Source: Phytophthora sp. 'mugwort'
Taxonomy: Eukaryota > Oomycota > Peronosporomycetes > Peronosporales > Peronosporaceae
Reading direction: 5' to 3'
Length of the DNA stretch: 64,000 bases
NCBI GenBank assembly: GCA_033558025.1
Contig: JAUCEF010000002.1
Location: forward strand, 372,001-436,000
Below the pieces are notes generated by a model. That model did not search any database. It saw only the letters and a list, made by a program, of their open reading frames with translations, and was not told where the DNA came from. The stretch's first letter is position 1, and each line of letters opens with the position of its first letter. A program made the position numbers and the translations under genes. Shown one piece after another: positions 31,123 through 39,959 of this stretch.

Positions 31123-31960
31123 CACTACCTTCATGTGCTAAATACTGGACGCACCTTATATAGCAACTGCGTGTTCGATGCTCTGCCCATCATCGCGGAA
31201 TAATGTCCAGCAACTTCGCTGCGGTGTGGAAACACGCTGCGGAAACACGAGATTCGTTTGCAGAGGCGAGCCATGGGACCGCAAGCAAGCGTCTAGGCTC
31301 AAATAGCGTATGCCTGTCGTTGGATAAAGTCTGGGGGTCAAAAGGGAGACTGCAGCGTCACTTTCTGCATTGGCGCCGGAACCCCGTTTCTTCACGCAGA
31401 GTGTCTTCATCTCCATGCGTGGCCGTGCTGGATTGGCTCAAACCGTCTGTCAACAGCTCGAACGCACTCGGTTGCACCTCCCCAACGCGCTATGACGTCA
31501 CGAGCCCCCGCTAATTATGTCAACCTCAACGATGAACGGATCTCGCTGTGCGGGTTGGCTGACCAAGGCTCGTCTGCTTCTCAATGGGAAGACCGATATG
31601 CGGCCCAGCGTCCACTTGCGGTATTACAGCACGCGGCCGCGTCTTCCAAGACGGGGCCACTGCCAAATTGGCAGTGCCAATGTGTTACGCATTGTGTACG
31701 AGTGCCCAGGTTGACATTTTCTTTCTTTCTATAAGACTTACACGGGAGAGGCGACATATCTACAAAGTTTGCCAACTGGGTTTCAAGCGTGATATACAGG
31801 CGCATGAACGTCTTGTTAACCAAGTAATCAATTGGTAAAAAAATGCAGCATCGGTGACTGCGTTAATAATACTTCAATACCTCAAACAATATATGCTTGC
31901 TATTCACCGCCGGATTTACCTTTTCCGATTAGTGTAGTTGTGACGTACACTGAGCCAACT
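31123..31960. other. intergenic between the PMT genes, no supported gene
   Basis: Holds the terminator region of PMT copy 2 and the upstream region of copy 1. Overlapping frames of 65-103 codons occur on both strands without recognisable domains. Confidence 0.45.
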
Positions 31961-33451
31961 CTAAGCTTTCTTTCCGTAAAACAAACCCCACTTCTGATCA
32001 CCGTCACCACAACGAGCAATCTTGGCCTCCCAACCGTCCACGATGTACTTGAAATCCGACTCGCTCGACTCCGCAACAAACTGTTCTTTGTGACTCAACG
32101 TACGAGTCAGCTCCTCCTTCAACACCTCCACAAACTGCTCCGTACGGTCCTCGGCCAGCACAGACGTGAACCCCACGGACTCCAATACCTTGCCGTACTG
32201 CGACGGAGACAACAGGTGGTAGCCACGACTAGCAACGTACGCCTTGAAACGGTCCGTGGACTCCTGCTCACCCTGGCAGTAGTCCGAGATCAACACTCGA
32301 CCGCCGGGCTTAAGCCAGCGGAAGAACTTGGCAAACAACGCCTTCTTGTCTTCGATATGAAGGATCGTGTCGCGAGAGTAGACGACGTCGAAGGACGCAT
32401 CCAGGAACTCCTTCTTGGTGGCGTCGCAGATCTCGAACTCGACGTCGGCACCCGTATCCTTCATGGATGTCTCTAGAGCGCGATGCACCATGTTGGTGGA
32501 GAGGTCAATGCCGACGACGGAGACACCAAACTGACGTGCCATGTAGAAATCTCCACCACCTATGCCGCAACCCACGTCGAGCACTCTCTCACCAGGTTTG
32601 AGGTTGAGTTTCTCAACGAACTCGGTGGTGGTTGTCTGACCACCCGTGCTCACATAGCCCTGTCCGAAGATCTTCTCATAGCGTGCGATGCTCTGGTTGG
32701 AGTATTGCTCCTCATCGAGGAACTTCTGAAAGGTGGCGACAGCTTCGTCATTAGTGTTTGAGGATCCCTCCTTGACAGCCTTGGTGTAGCTGAAGAAGAC
32801 CTGTCCGTTGTTCTTCTTGATCTTGCGGTAGACGGCAACACTGCCCGACGACTCAAGACTGAAGTAACCGAGGTCTCCGTTCTCTTCCTTGGAGACCACC
32901 GAGCCGAAAACTCCCACGTAGAATCCCGGATGGCGATAATGTGTGGGATTGGATTTTCTCTTTAAGTCACCGGACTGCTTGAAACACGACTCGCGGAAAA
33001 AGAGCTTACCACCTGGACGTAGCCACTTGACAGCCTTCTTTGCAAACCTCTTCACCTCCTCGTCTTCCATGTACATGAAGATCCAGTTGGAAAATATGAC
33101 GTCGAAGGAGTTGGGCTCTGCCTCGAGGTTTACGACGTCTGTGCACAAGAACTTGATATTGCCCAGGTGGCTGTTGTTGTCCGCATTCACCTTGATGAAG
33201 TCCTCAATGAACTCCACTGCCGTCACAGACTTGGCCTTTGTGGCAATGACGGAGGTGTATCGCCCAATACCGGCGGCCAACTCCAGCACATCCTTGTTTT
33301 CCATGTATGGGGCCTTGCTCAGAATCTCGGGGAGCTCCAGCTGTGTCAGCGTGTTGGCGTGTGAGTCAAGCATCATGGTCTCCACCGTGGCAGAAGAACT
33401 GTGGCCCTCCCAGTACGACTTCATCTGCTGACGTGCAAAGTCCACAGTCAT
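31961..33451 (-). CDS. phosphoethanolamine N-methyltransferase (copy 2)
   Basis: 496 residues, intronless, same two-domain PMT layout as copy 1 and same strand, about 1 kb away. Motif I of domain 1 is VLELAAGIGRYT and of domain 2 VLDVGCGIGGGDFY; nothing catalytic appears lost. From residue about 177 to eight codons before the stop the DNA differs from copy 1 at about five positions in 939 bp, while the first 176 residues differ at roughly a quarter of positions. The paralogues are therefore old but share a recently homogenised 3' part. The core promoter at 33495-33508 places the transcript start about 50 nt above this ATG. Confidence 0.93.
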   Translation of the reverse strand: MTVDFARQQMKSYWEGHSSSATVETMMLDSHANTLTQLELPEILSKAPYMENKDVLELAAGIGRYTSVIATKAKSVTAVEFIEDFIKVNADNNSHLGNIKFLCTDVVNLEAEPNSFDVIFSNWIFMYMEDEEVKRFAKKAVKWLRPGGKLFFRESCFKQSGDLKRKSNPTHYRHPGFYVGVFGSVVSKEENGDLGYFSLESSGSVAVYRKIKKNNGQVFFSYTKAVKEGSSNTNDEAVATFQKFLDEEQYSNQSIARYEKIFGQGYVSTGGQTTTTEFVEKLNLKPGERVLDVGCGIGGGDFYMARQFGVSVVGIDLSTNMVHRALETSMKDTGADVEFEICDATKKEFLDASFDVVYSRDTILHIEDKKALFAKFFRWLKPGGRVLISDYCQGEQESTDRFKAYVASRGYHLLSPSQYGKVLESVGFTSVLAEDRTEQFVEVLKEELTRTLSHKEQFVAESSESDFKYIVDGWEAKIARCGDGDQKWGLFYGKKA

Positions 33452-33494
33452 CTTTGCGTTAGGTTGTTGTTGAGTTGCTTAAACGCTGGGAGTT

Positions 33495-33508
33495 AAATTG
33501 GAGAATGA
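33495..33508 (-). promoter_or_regulatory. oomycete core promoter (Inr+FPR) of PMT copy 2
   Basis: Minus strand reads TCATTCTCCAATTT: Inr TCATTCT joined to the flanking promoter region CAATTT, as in the published oomycete core promoter. Distance to the ATG is 43-57 nt. Confidence 0.78.
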
Positions 33509-33634
33509 TCTGCTCGATCGTTCTTGCCACTGCAACACCCAGGCAGACAAGTACGCAAATAGCCAGCAGATGCCGTTGAACCTGTGAACGAGAATGTCTC
33601 GCACCTTGAACACGTCCGGTAAAGGGGCCAGAGG

Positions 33635-33665
33635 ATTGGGTGTATACACTCATGTATACACCAAT
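33635..33665. repeat. near-perfect palindrome upstream of PMT copy 2
   Basis: Arms ATTGGGTGTATACA and TGTATACACCAAT pair over 13 bp with a one-base bulge around a CTCA loop. It lies about 127-157 bp upstream of the core promoter and could bind a dimeric regulator; not seen before copy 1. Confidence 0.45.
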
Positions 33666-34003
33666 CACATCCCCGAACCTCGCCACAGCATCACCACGGC
33701 AGGGAAACCGCAGAGACACGGGCTTGCAGGCTGTCCGCCTGGCTGCATGGATTCCTGTCACATCCTTTCGTCTACACGAATCGACCAACACACCGAAGAT
33801 AATTCTATTTACCCATCTCCAATGCTGCGTCAGTATTCTCAGACGCGTCACGGCGCACCTGACGTCTCAAGTACGAGCTGATGGGCCGCGCCAGAGTAGG
33901 TCCCGAGTGTTCGAGTGTGGCGAGATCAGGTTGCGTTTACACTCGTGTCAGCACGCATTCAAATCCGGAAGACAAAATTCTCATTAGAGCAAATTTTCGG
34001 TTA

Positions 34004-35583
34004 CAGTGCGGGCATTAATTATACTGCCACCGATGAAAACTGTCCAATTCAGCGGGTAGTTCGATTTAGAATTTGGTTTTCTAACTAATGGAAATAGCTT
34101 GTCCAAACAAGGCGAACATAGTTGGAAGCGCTCCATCTCCGCAAATTCTCTTTGCGGCGCAAGCAAAACCGTCACCAGACAAATGAAAAAGCGGAAAAAG
34201 CTATACTGCCGTTGCCATTTTCGTCCACCACAAGCGCATTGTGCTCCCGCTAGTATTTAGTTTTGGCTCCACGACGCTCAAGGACTTCGATGCACCGCTT
34301 GGGCATCGACTTGAGCAACTTGGCGATGAGCTCTGACCCGATCTTTGCCCATGAGTCTTGAATGGCCGCAATGAGGTCTGCCCGGGTTGAAAATTGCCGT
34401 CCGTTAGCGTAAACTGCACGGGCGAGGACGCCCCACATGTTCTCGATAGGATTTAGATCCGGCGACTTCTCTGGCCACTCCATAAGCTCGACGTTTTGCT
34501 CTTGGAGGAACGCTTTGATAGTCCCCGACGAGTGGATCGACGCATTATCCTGCTGAAAAATGCAGTCGCGCCCGTACAAACGATCGATAAAAGGCAAAAG
34601 ATGCTCTGATAGGGTGAGGATGAATCCCTCGCTGTCTTGCGTACCGTCCAAAATCACGAGGTCGCTTTTACCGTGAGAGCAAAACGCACCCCACACCATG
34701 ACGCTGCCGCCGCCACTTGGCGCGTCGAGAAGAACTTTTTCTCGCGGCGGAGGTCATGCCAGTAGTACTGGAGACCGTCCGGGCCGTCCAAGTTAAACTT
34801 CTTCTCGTCGGAAAAGACGCACTTGGCCCACTTGGCCTCGTCCCAGGTCACCTTGTCACGCGTCCACTCGGGCCGATCCTCCTTGTGCTTCTTGGTCAGC
34901 ACTGGCGACGCCTTGCGCTTAGCGTACGTCAAGTGCGTGCTCTCCTAAAGCACCTGCTTGACTCGGCGTACTCTAACAGGCAGCTCAAGCTGCTCCTGCA
35001 GTCCTCTGGCGCTCAAATCCCCTTTCGACGCCTCGCGCAAGAGGCGCCGCTTGGCAGCGGGGGCCAGCTTTGGCGGGCTGCCGGGCCGCTTGGTAGTGTT
35101 GTAAGACTTCGGAGCGTTCAGAAAGGTGTGGATTGCAGGTCGCGAGCGCCCTAGGTCCTGTGCGATTGCTCGCTCGCTCATACCGCGTCTGTAGAGGGCT
35201 AAAATCGCTGCCTGCTCATCCGTTGTGAGGGTCGTTCCTCTAGGCATGCTAGCGCTAAGAAAAAAATATATAGCGGCAGACACCAAATGTATGAGCAAAC
35301 GCGCAAAATCAGCGACTGCGCCACGTATAGGCATCACGCATAAGCAACGCCATTTAGCTCGTAATGTACGCAGTGGCAGTATAGCTTGTTCCCCTTCTAC
35401 AAGACGTCGCGATCGTTGTCGGCTTGGCTCGCAGCGAGTATTTGTCGAAATGGAGCGCTTCCAATGGTGTTCGCCTTAGTTTCGAGCGCTCTTTTCATTG
35501 GTAAGAACGCCATGGTCGGTAAAGAACTATTGGCTGAAATCTGACCGTTTTCATGGGTGGCAGTATAATTAGTGCCCGCACTG
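34004..35583 (-). mobile_element. Tc1/mariner transposon, 1580 bp, TA target duplication
   Basis: Ends CAGTGCGGGC and GCCCGCACTG are flanked by TA at 34002-34003 and 35584-35585. The terminal inverted repeats are about 220 bp long. Each carries two copies of TATACTGCC: 34020-34028 and 34202-34210 on the left, 35375-35383 and 35559-35567 (complement) on the right. This is the IR/DR layout in which transposase binds an outer and an inner site. The transposase gene between them is dead. Confidence 0.88.
34250..35247 (-). pseudogene. Tc1-type DD34E transposase pseudogene
   Basis: The start MPRGTTLTTDEQ at 35247 leads into paired HTH motifs (ALYRRGMSERAIAQDLGRSR; RLLREASKGDLSARG). Catalytic residues are visible: first Asp in FSDEKKF, second in FQQDNASIH, Glu in PIENMWG. 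I count 34 residues between the second Asp and the Glu, hence DD34E. It is inactivated by a TAG at about 34945 after RVKQVL and a frame change near 34715 (at the SGGGSVMVWGA motif). About 332 codons including the stop. Confidence 0.85.
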
Positions 35584-35902
35584 TAGCAAGCTGCACTAAC
35601 CATTCAAAGTCGGAATGAGCATTCAGAGTCGCTGCTATGCAAGCACCAGAGTGAAGACGCGGGGGCACCGAGCCAAAGCTTCGCGAGCGGCCGCTTATCA
35701 CTACATGTAGCATGGGGCTTCACCGCAGAACTTTGTAAATAAAGCGGGGGACGACATAGTCTACATGACAGTAGAGTGCGAGCCCTCCGACTCTGAATTT
35801 ACAGTTTCCGAGTTTGAATGCTAGTGAGCTTGCTAACCGAAAGTTGCTCTAATGAGAATTTTGTCTTCCGGATTTGATTGCGTCGTACAGCCTGTACGCA
35901 GG

Positions 35903-35969
35903 CTACCTTTGTGCGCCCAAAGTCGTTCGTACCTGTACGGTACAGGTACCTTTGAACACACAAAGGTAG
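35903..35969. repeat. nested palindrome
   Basis: Outer arms CTACCTTTGTG (35903-35913) and CACAAAGGTAG (35959-35969) enclose an inner palindrome at 35929-35949, GTACCTGTAC-G-GTACAGGTAC. It could extrude as a cruciform. It lies 20 bp outside the foldback MITE. Confidence 0.6.
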
Positions 35970-36227
35970 TTTTCCGCAAAACTGCTATGGATTTGACTGC
36001 TATTTAGATTAGAATAAACTGTGTTAAAACTAATGAGTTTTAACATCGAGAAATCACTACCTGTATTTGAAAAAAAAGAGGAAGCAGCAACAAGCTTAGG
36101 TCGTGCTCGACTTACGGTTCAAATAGCTGGTTAACCCTTTCAATAGCAATTTTGTCATAAACGTGGAAGTCGAACACATAAACGCTAAAGGAGCTGTTTA
36201 TCCTTATCATGACTGGTTCTGAAATTC

Positions 36228-36660
36228 ATGGTGAAGCTGTTTTTCACAACCAGTCATTCCGCTATCCTTTTAGTAGAGACATTCGCCTACTTCGCAAGCA
36301 GACACGAAATGGAGACGCCCACCAAGAACCCGGCGATCCTGGACTCGGTGAGAGGAGAAGCAGCTCCTTCAGTACTACTTAGAGGACGCAACGATGCTTC
36401 GCTGAAGACCGATAAGGCGTACGTGGACGCCATCGATCGCGTCCAAGGCTTGCTCAAGGTATGGGACGCCCAACAAACTCTGATGGTACGGTCGTGGGTA
36501 CAGATACAATATCCGCAAGGGCTTGAATAATGGCTTAGAGTCCAACATGGCGATAGTAATGCATAGTAGAATACGCCATCCGACACTAGGTATCTTGATC
36601 TCGACATGTAGCTGCGCACCCAAGCCAATCCAACGTGACCAACACTTCCCGACGGTATGC
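36228..36660 (+). pseudogene. possible broken RXLR-like secreted effector gene
   Basis: The first frame (100 codons to 36530) begins with a hydrophobic leader (KLFFTTSHSAILLVETFAYFA) that could be a signal peptide. At residues about 40-60 comes ILDSVRGEAAPSVLLRGRNDA, placed like the RXLR region of Phytophthora effectors but with V-L-L-R where R-X-L-R is expected, and then a helical part RVQGLLKVW. A second frame continues with RKGLNNGLESNMA, like the K-L-NNGL step of WY-type effectors. The EER motif is absent. The call rests on pattern resemblance only; the gene is not intact. Confidence 0.35.
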
Positions 36661-37073
36661 AACTTACCTGGGGATGAAAGACTCACACACTTCGCAGAAC
36701 AGGCCGTATACTTCTTTCTCCATGCGAAATGGTCGCGAAACAGGAACATGTTAGCGCTGTAGTATAATTGCACGAAGAAGCGTTTGCCACCTTGCTTAAG
36801 TAGGCGTGGTATTGACGGGATCATTCCTGAAGGCCCATCACTGCTCGCTTGAAGCATAACCGCGAGCGCTTGCAGCAGTCATAAGTCATCCTCAGGCCAC
36901 TTTAATAGCGGGAATTCCCACTTTACCGATATTAAGCTAATGGCGGTATGAAAGGCGCTCTTAGAAAAGGTAAGATAAGGGAATGACGGACGTATAATCA
37001 AACTAAGCTTAATGTAGTGAAGTGATTGCATCAATGGAACGCGGTAGTCATTTCTGCAGTATCAAACCTCATG

Positions 37074-37424
37074 TTACCTGCTATTCTCTCGAACTGCAAA
37101 TGCGGAAACCAAATCGAGTTGTTTGGCGTGCAGCATACCTTCCAGTGAGAAATCTGTTAATGACTGGCGGTAGTCATTCCTCTCCCAACCGATGATCGAG
37201 AAGTCTGACTCCACCGTCGCGGTATTTGGGAACGGGGTTGATAATACTCCGCAAAACTCTTTTAGCGTCGAAAATCGCCCACCAACAAGCGTCCATCCTG
37301 CACTAAACCCGGTGTGTTCATCGGAACACGTATTCAAAGCTTCATGTAGGTCGCTGTCCCCCTGGACAGCTTGGATAAGCTCCTGATGCTCAGTTTCATT
37401 GCTTCGATACGTTCCGTCGTCCAA
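37074..37424 (-). pseudogene. hAT-like transposase C-terminal remnant
   Basis: 116 codons ending in PFPNTATVESDFSIIGWERN and LTDFSLEGMLHAKQ, which resemble the C-terminal dimerisation region of hAT-like proteins of oomycetes. Further shreds with a shared YPGIRQ motif lie upstream on the same strand at about 37580 and 38040. No complete core or terminal repeats seen. Confidence 0.45.
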
Positions 37425-38217
37425 CCAGCGTCAACAAGACGATGCATATGCTCTCTGATGAAACCAGACAGCACTGATGTGCGTGTTTAGCCAGCGTGGC
37501 CAAATTGATCCATCGCAACCCTGATAGAAGCTGGTAATTGTATCTAAGAACATAGAACTGGCGAATACCTGGATATCGATGGATTATACCTGGAAATGCA
37601 CTATCAGCACACACTCACTTGTTTGTCGTGTGAGTGCAGTCCATCTGAAGAACGTCAGGGCAACTGTCCACCATAGCGCGCACATGTCCCGTCGTGGTCG
37701 AAATGACGCAGTGTTCCTGCGAGCACTCTGGTGAACAGGCGCCACGTTCATTGGAGACTGCAGATTAAAGTTTACGATCGTTTCGGCGACGGCATCGTCG
37801 TCTGACAGTCGGGCATGTATGCAGGGTCAAACGCAACGTCTCATGAGTTAACCAAGAACCGACTGCAGAAAGACTCCCCTGAGTTTCATAGCCGAACAAG
37901 CAAATTGCTGACGCCCTTCATCGTCACAGGGTGATCGAAGTTCTTACGGATGCATTTGTAAATACTTGAAACTCCCGTTTGCGCTTGTATCAATAGCTGG
38001 ACACCCGGAACCAACACCGTTTGGGAGGATAACTGGCGAATACCTGGATAGTTAACGGGGTTACATGAAGGGTGCCAAGTCACTCTTCAGAATAGGTGGA
38101 TAGGTACCACACGTATTGTGCAAAGCCCTCAGAACCACCCAATATAACAACATCCAGGGTACTTTATAGGTGACTAATAGTTATTATGTAGACGCATTAA
38201 AAGGGGTCACCTAAAAA

Positions 38218-39250
38218 TTATTCAGTCTTATATCTACCTATTTTGGTAACAGTCCCCTCAGACCAGGGGCTTGTGATATACCGTTCACTGAGTGTTGTAT
38301 ACTCTCCGGAAAAAGTCACACTTCCTGTGAACAAGGTATTGTGTGATCCATCACAATAGTGCTGGTAGATATCTGGTGATACCTGGTGGTTGTGCGCGTA
38401 CCGTTCGCGCTTAACCGCGATCTCCCACAATCCATCTCCCTTCTGCATCACTTGGCTAGCATCTGGAAAGAACATTCCGTCCGACGAAATTTGTGCACCT
38501 GAGCTGGCCTGATCATCGTTCGCGTGCAGGCCACCCATGAGTACAGATGTAGTTGCGCTGGTATGGCTCCATACTCGTTGGTACGAGAAGAATCGCCTCC
38601 ACGGGTACCCTTGGTACTGGATCTGCTTCTTCGGCGTTGCATTGCGTCTATCGACGTTAACCACCTCCTTCACGAAGAGCACTTGGCGCGTCTCCGCCAT
38701 GCTTCATCCCCTATTCAAACTGTGTCCAGGTATTGTGCTGCTGTTGAAACGTCAGGACGGCGACCAACCGGTCCTCATCCACCTCTTCGACTGAGCGCTT
38801 CATCCGCTCGTGTGAGGACAGCCCACCACGATCACCCTTCAACGCTTCTTCAACATTACTCTGGACCTCGGCACTATCTTCTTGTTTCTCTTTTTCCTCC
38901 GCATCTTCTTCTTCCGCACCTTTTTCCTCCGCAACTCTTTCCCCGGCATTTTCTTCCCCCGCATTTTCTTCTTCCGCGTTCTTCTCATCCTTACTGCTGT
39001 CGGCTGCCCCGTGACAAGTGGGCCAAATTGCATGGCGCTCGCTTAGGCATGCTCCTCCCTAGCGCGCTGAAGAGCAGCGGCTTTCTCAGACCGAGTGCGA
39101 GCATTTCGGACGTTCGCATAGCGAACTTTCTCATCTGCCGCGGCTTCGTCCATTCTGGCCTCTTGTTTCAGCGTCTGCTTCAGCCGCAATTGCCGCCAAG
39201 TGATCCACTTCCTCTCAGCGAGCCTCCTTCGTCATTCGCTGCTTGATATG
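38218..39250 (-). pseudogene. unassigned degenerate coding region with acidic coiled stretch
   Basis: On the minus strand, charged helical segments (KQEARMDEAAADEKVRYANV; EEDAEEKEKQEDSAEVQSN) are followed, after a stop and a frame change near 38705, by a 160-codon frame from 38700 (MAETRQVLFVKEVVNVDRR) to 38218. The composition is protein-like and unlike the surrounding DNA, but no family is recognised. The proline/leucine-rich plus-strand frame over the same bases is the shadow of the acidic repeat. Confidence 0.3.
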
Positions 39251-39690
39251 ATCATCTGCTGGGTGCAATGTTCTGGATTCCCGGCGCCACCGCGTGCTGC
39301 AACGGCGCGAGAACTGCCGCGTGACCACGGATGAGTGGCTGGGAGAACAAAGAAATATAATTTAAAAAAAACGGTAAGGTAAAAATACTTCGATGCCTGT
39401 ATTCATACCTGTTCGATACCTGTTCAAAACAAAAACAGGACGCGATCGGTGCCCAATTAACAGCTCGACTAGAAAAATTTCAATTGTATATTGATAAGTA
39501 AAATATGCGCTAACAGACTTGCTTAGCGTCACAAATCACGTACGTAACAAAACTTCGGAACGGCATCTGCGTCAACGCCACCCTTCGTGTGGTGCTTCTC
39601 GTAGCCGCTCCTGCAGCGCCCGAAAGACGGACCAGTCCTCTATTTCAATCGGGGTGTTCTGCCTGCGTGAAGACCGCCGAGGGGATTGGA

Positions 39691-39857
39691 GTAGTTTTCT
39701 CAGCCGTAACGTCATTCAAGGGGTTTGTGCTCATAGAGGACCACAGAGGAGCACAAATACCTTTAGCGACTTTGTGCACCTCTGTGGTCCTCTTCACCAA
39801 GAAAACTACGGCTTTGTGGTCGTCTGTGGTCCTCTTTACAACCGAGAAAACTACGAG
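39691..39857. repeat. foldback with tandem 42-bp units
   Basis: GAGGACCACAGAGG-A-GCACAAA and its complement TTTGTGC-A-CCTCTGTGGTCCTC form a hairpin with a 13-nt loop centred near 39765. The right arm is duplicated: CTTTGTGNNCNTCTGTGGTCCTCTT occurs twice, each followed by GAAAACTACG. Outermost, GTAGTTTTCTC (about 39691) pairs with GAGAAAACTAC (about 39847). Probably a tiny MITE. Confidence 0.55.
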
Positions 39858-39959
39858 AGAGAGAAACGACTGGATGTTGTGTGCATCTTTTGCTTGTTGT
39901 ACTCAATAGGAAGTGCGTACATCGGTGGTATTAAGTTGTTTACGGGTTCGAGTCTCTAA

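Larger units (their letters stand above)
33953..35883. mobile_element. foldback MITE split by a Tc1 insertion
   Basis: The left arm starts ACGCATTCAAATCCGGAAG at 33953 and continues, past the Tc1 insertion, as GCAAGCTGCACTAACC at 35586. The right arm, read as reverse complement from 35883 to about 35788, matches both halves in order, including ATTCTCATTAGAGCAA and TTAGCAAGCT. Removing the Tc1 and one TA gives an element of about 349 bp with inverted arms of about 100 bp. A host target duplication was not found. Confidence 0.72.

Noticed and set aside
33459..33851. 130-codon minus-strand frame above PMT copy 2
   Set aside because: It covers the core promoter and 5' UTR of that gene and has no domain.
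38524..39246. 240-codon plus-strand frame rich in Leu/Pro/His/Phe
   Set aside because: Its low-complexity part is the complement of an acidic Glu/Lys repeat on the minus strand, which looks more protein-like.
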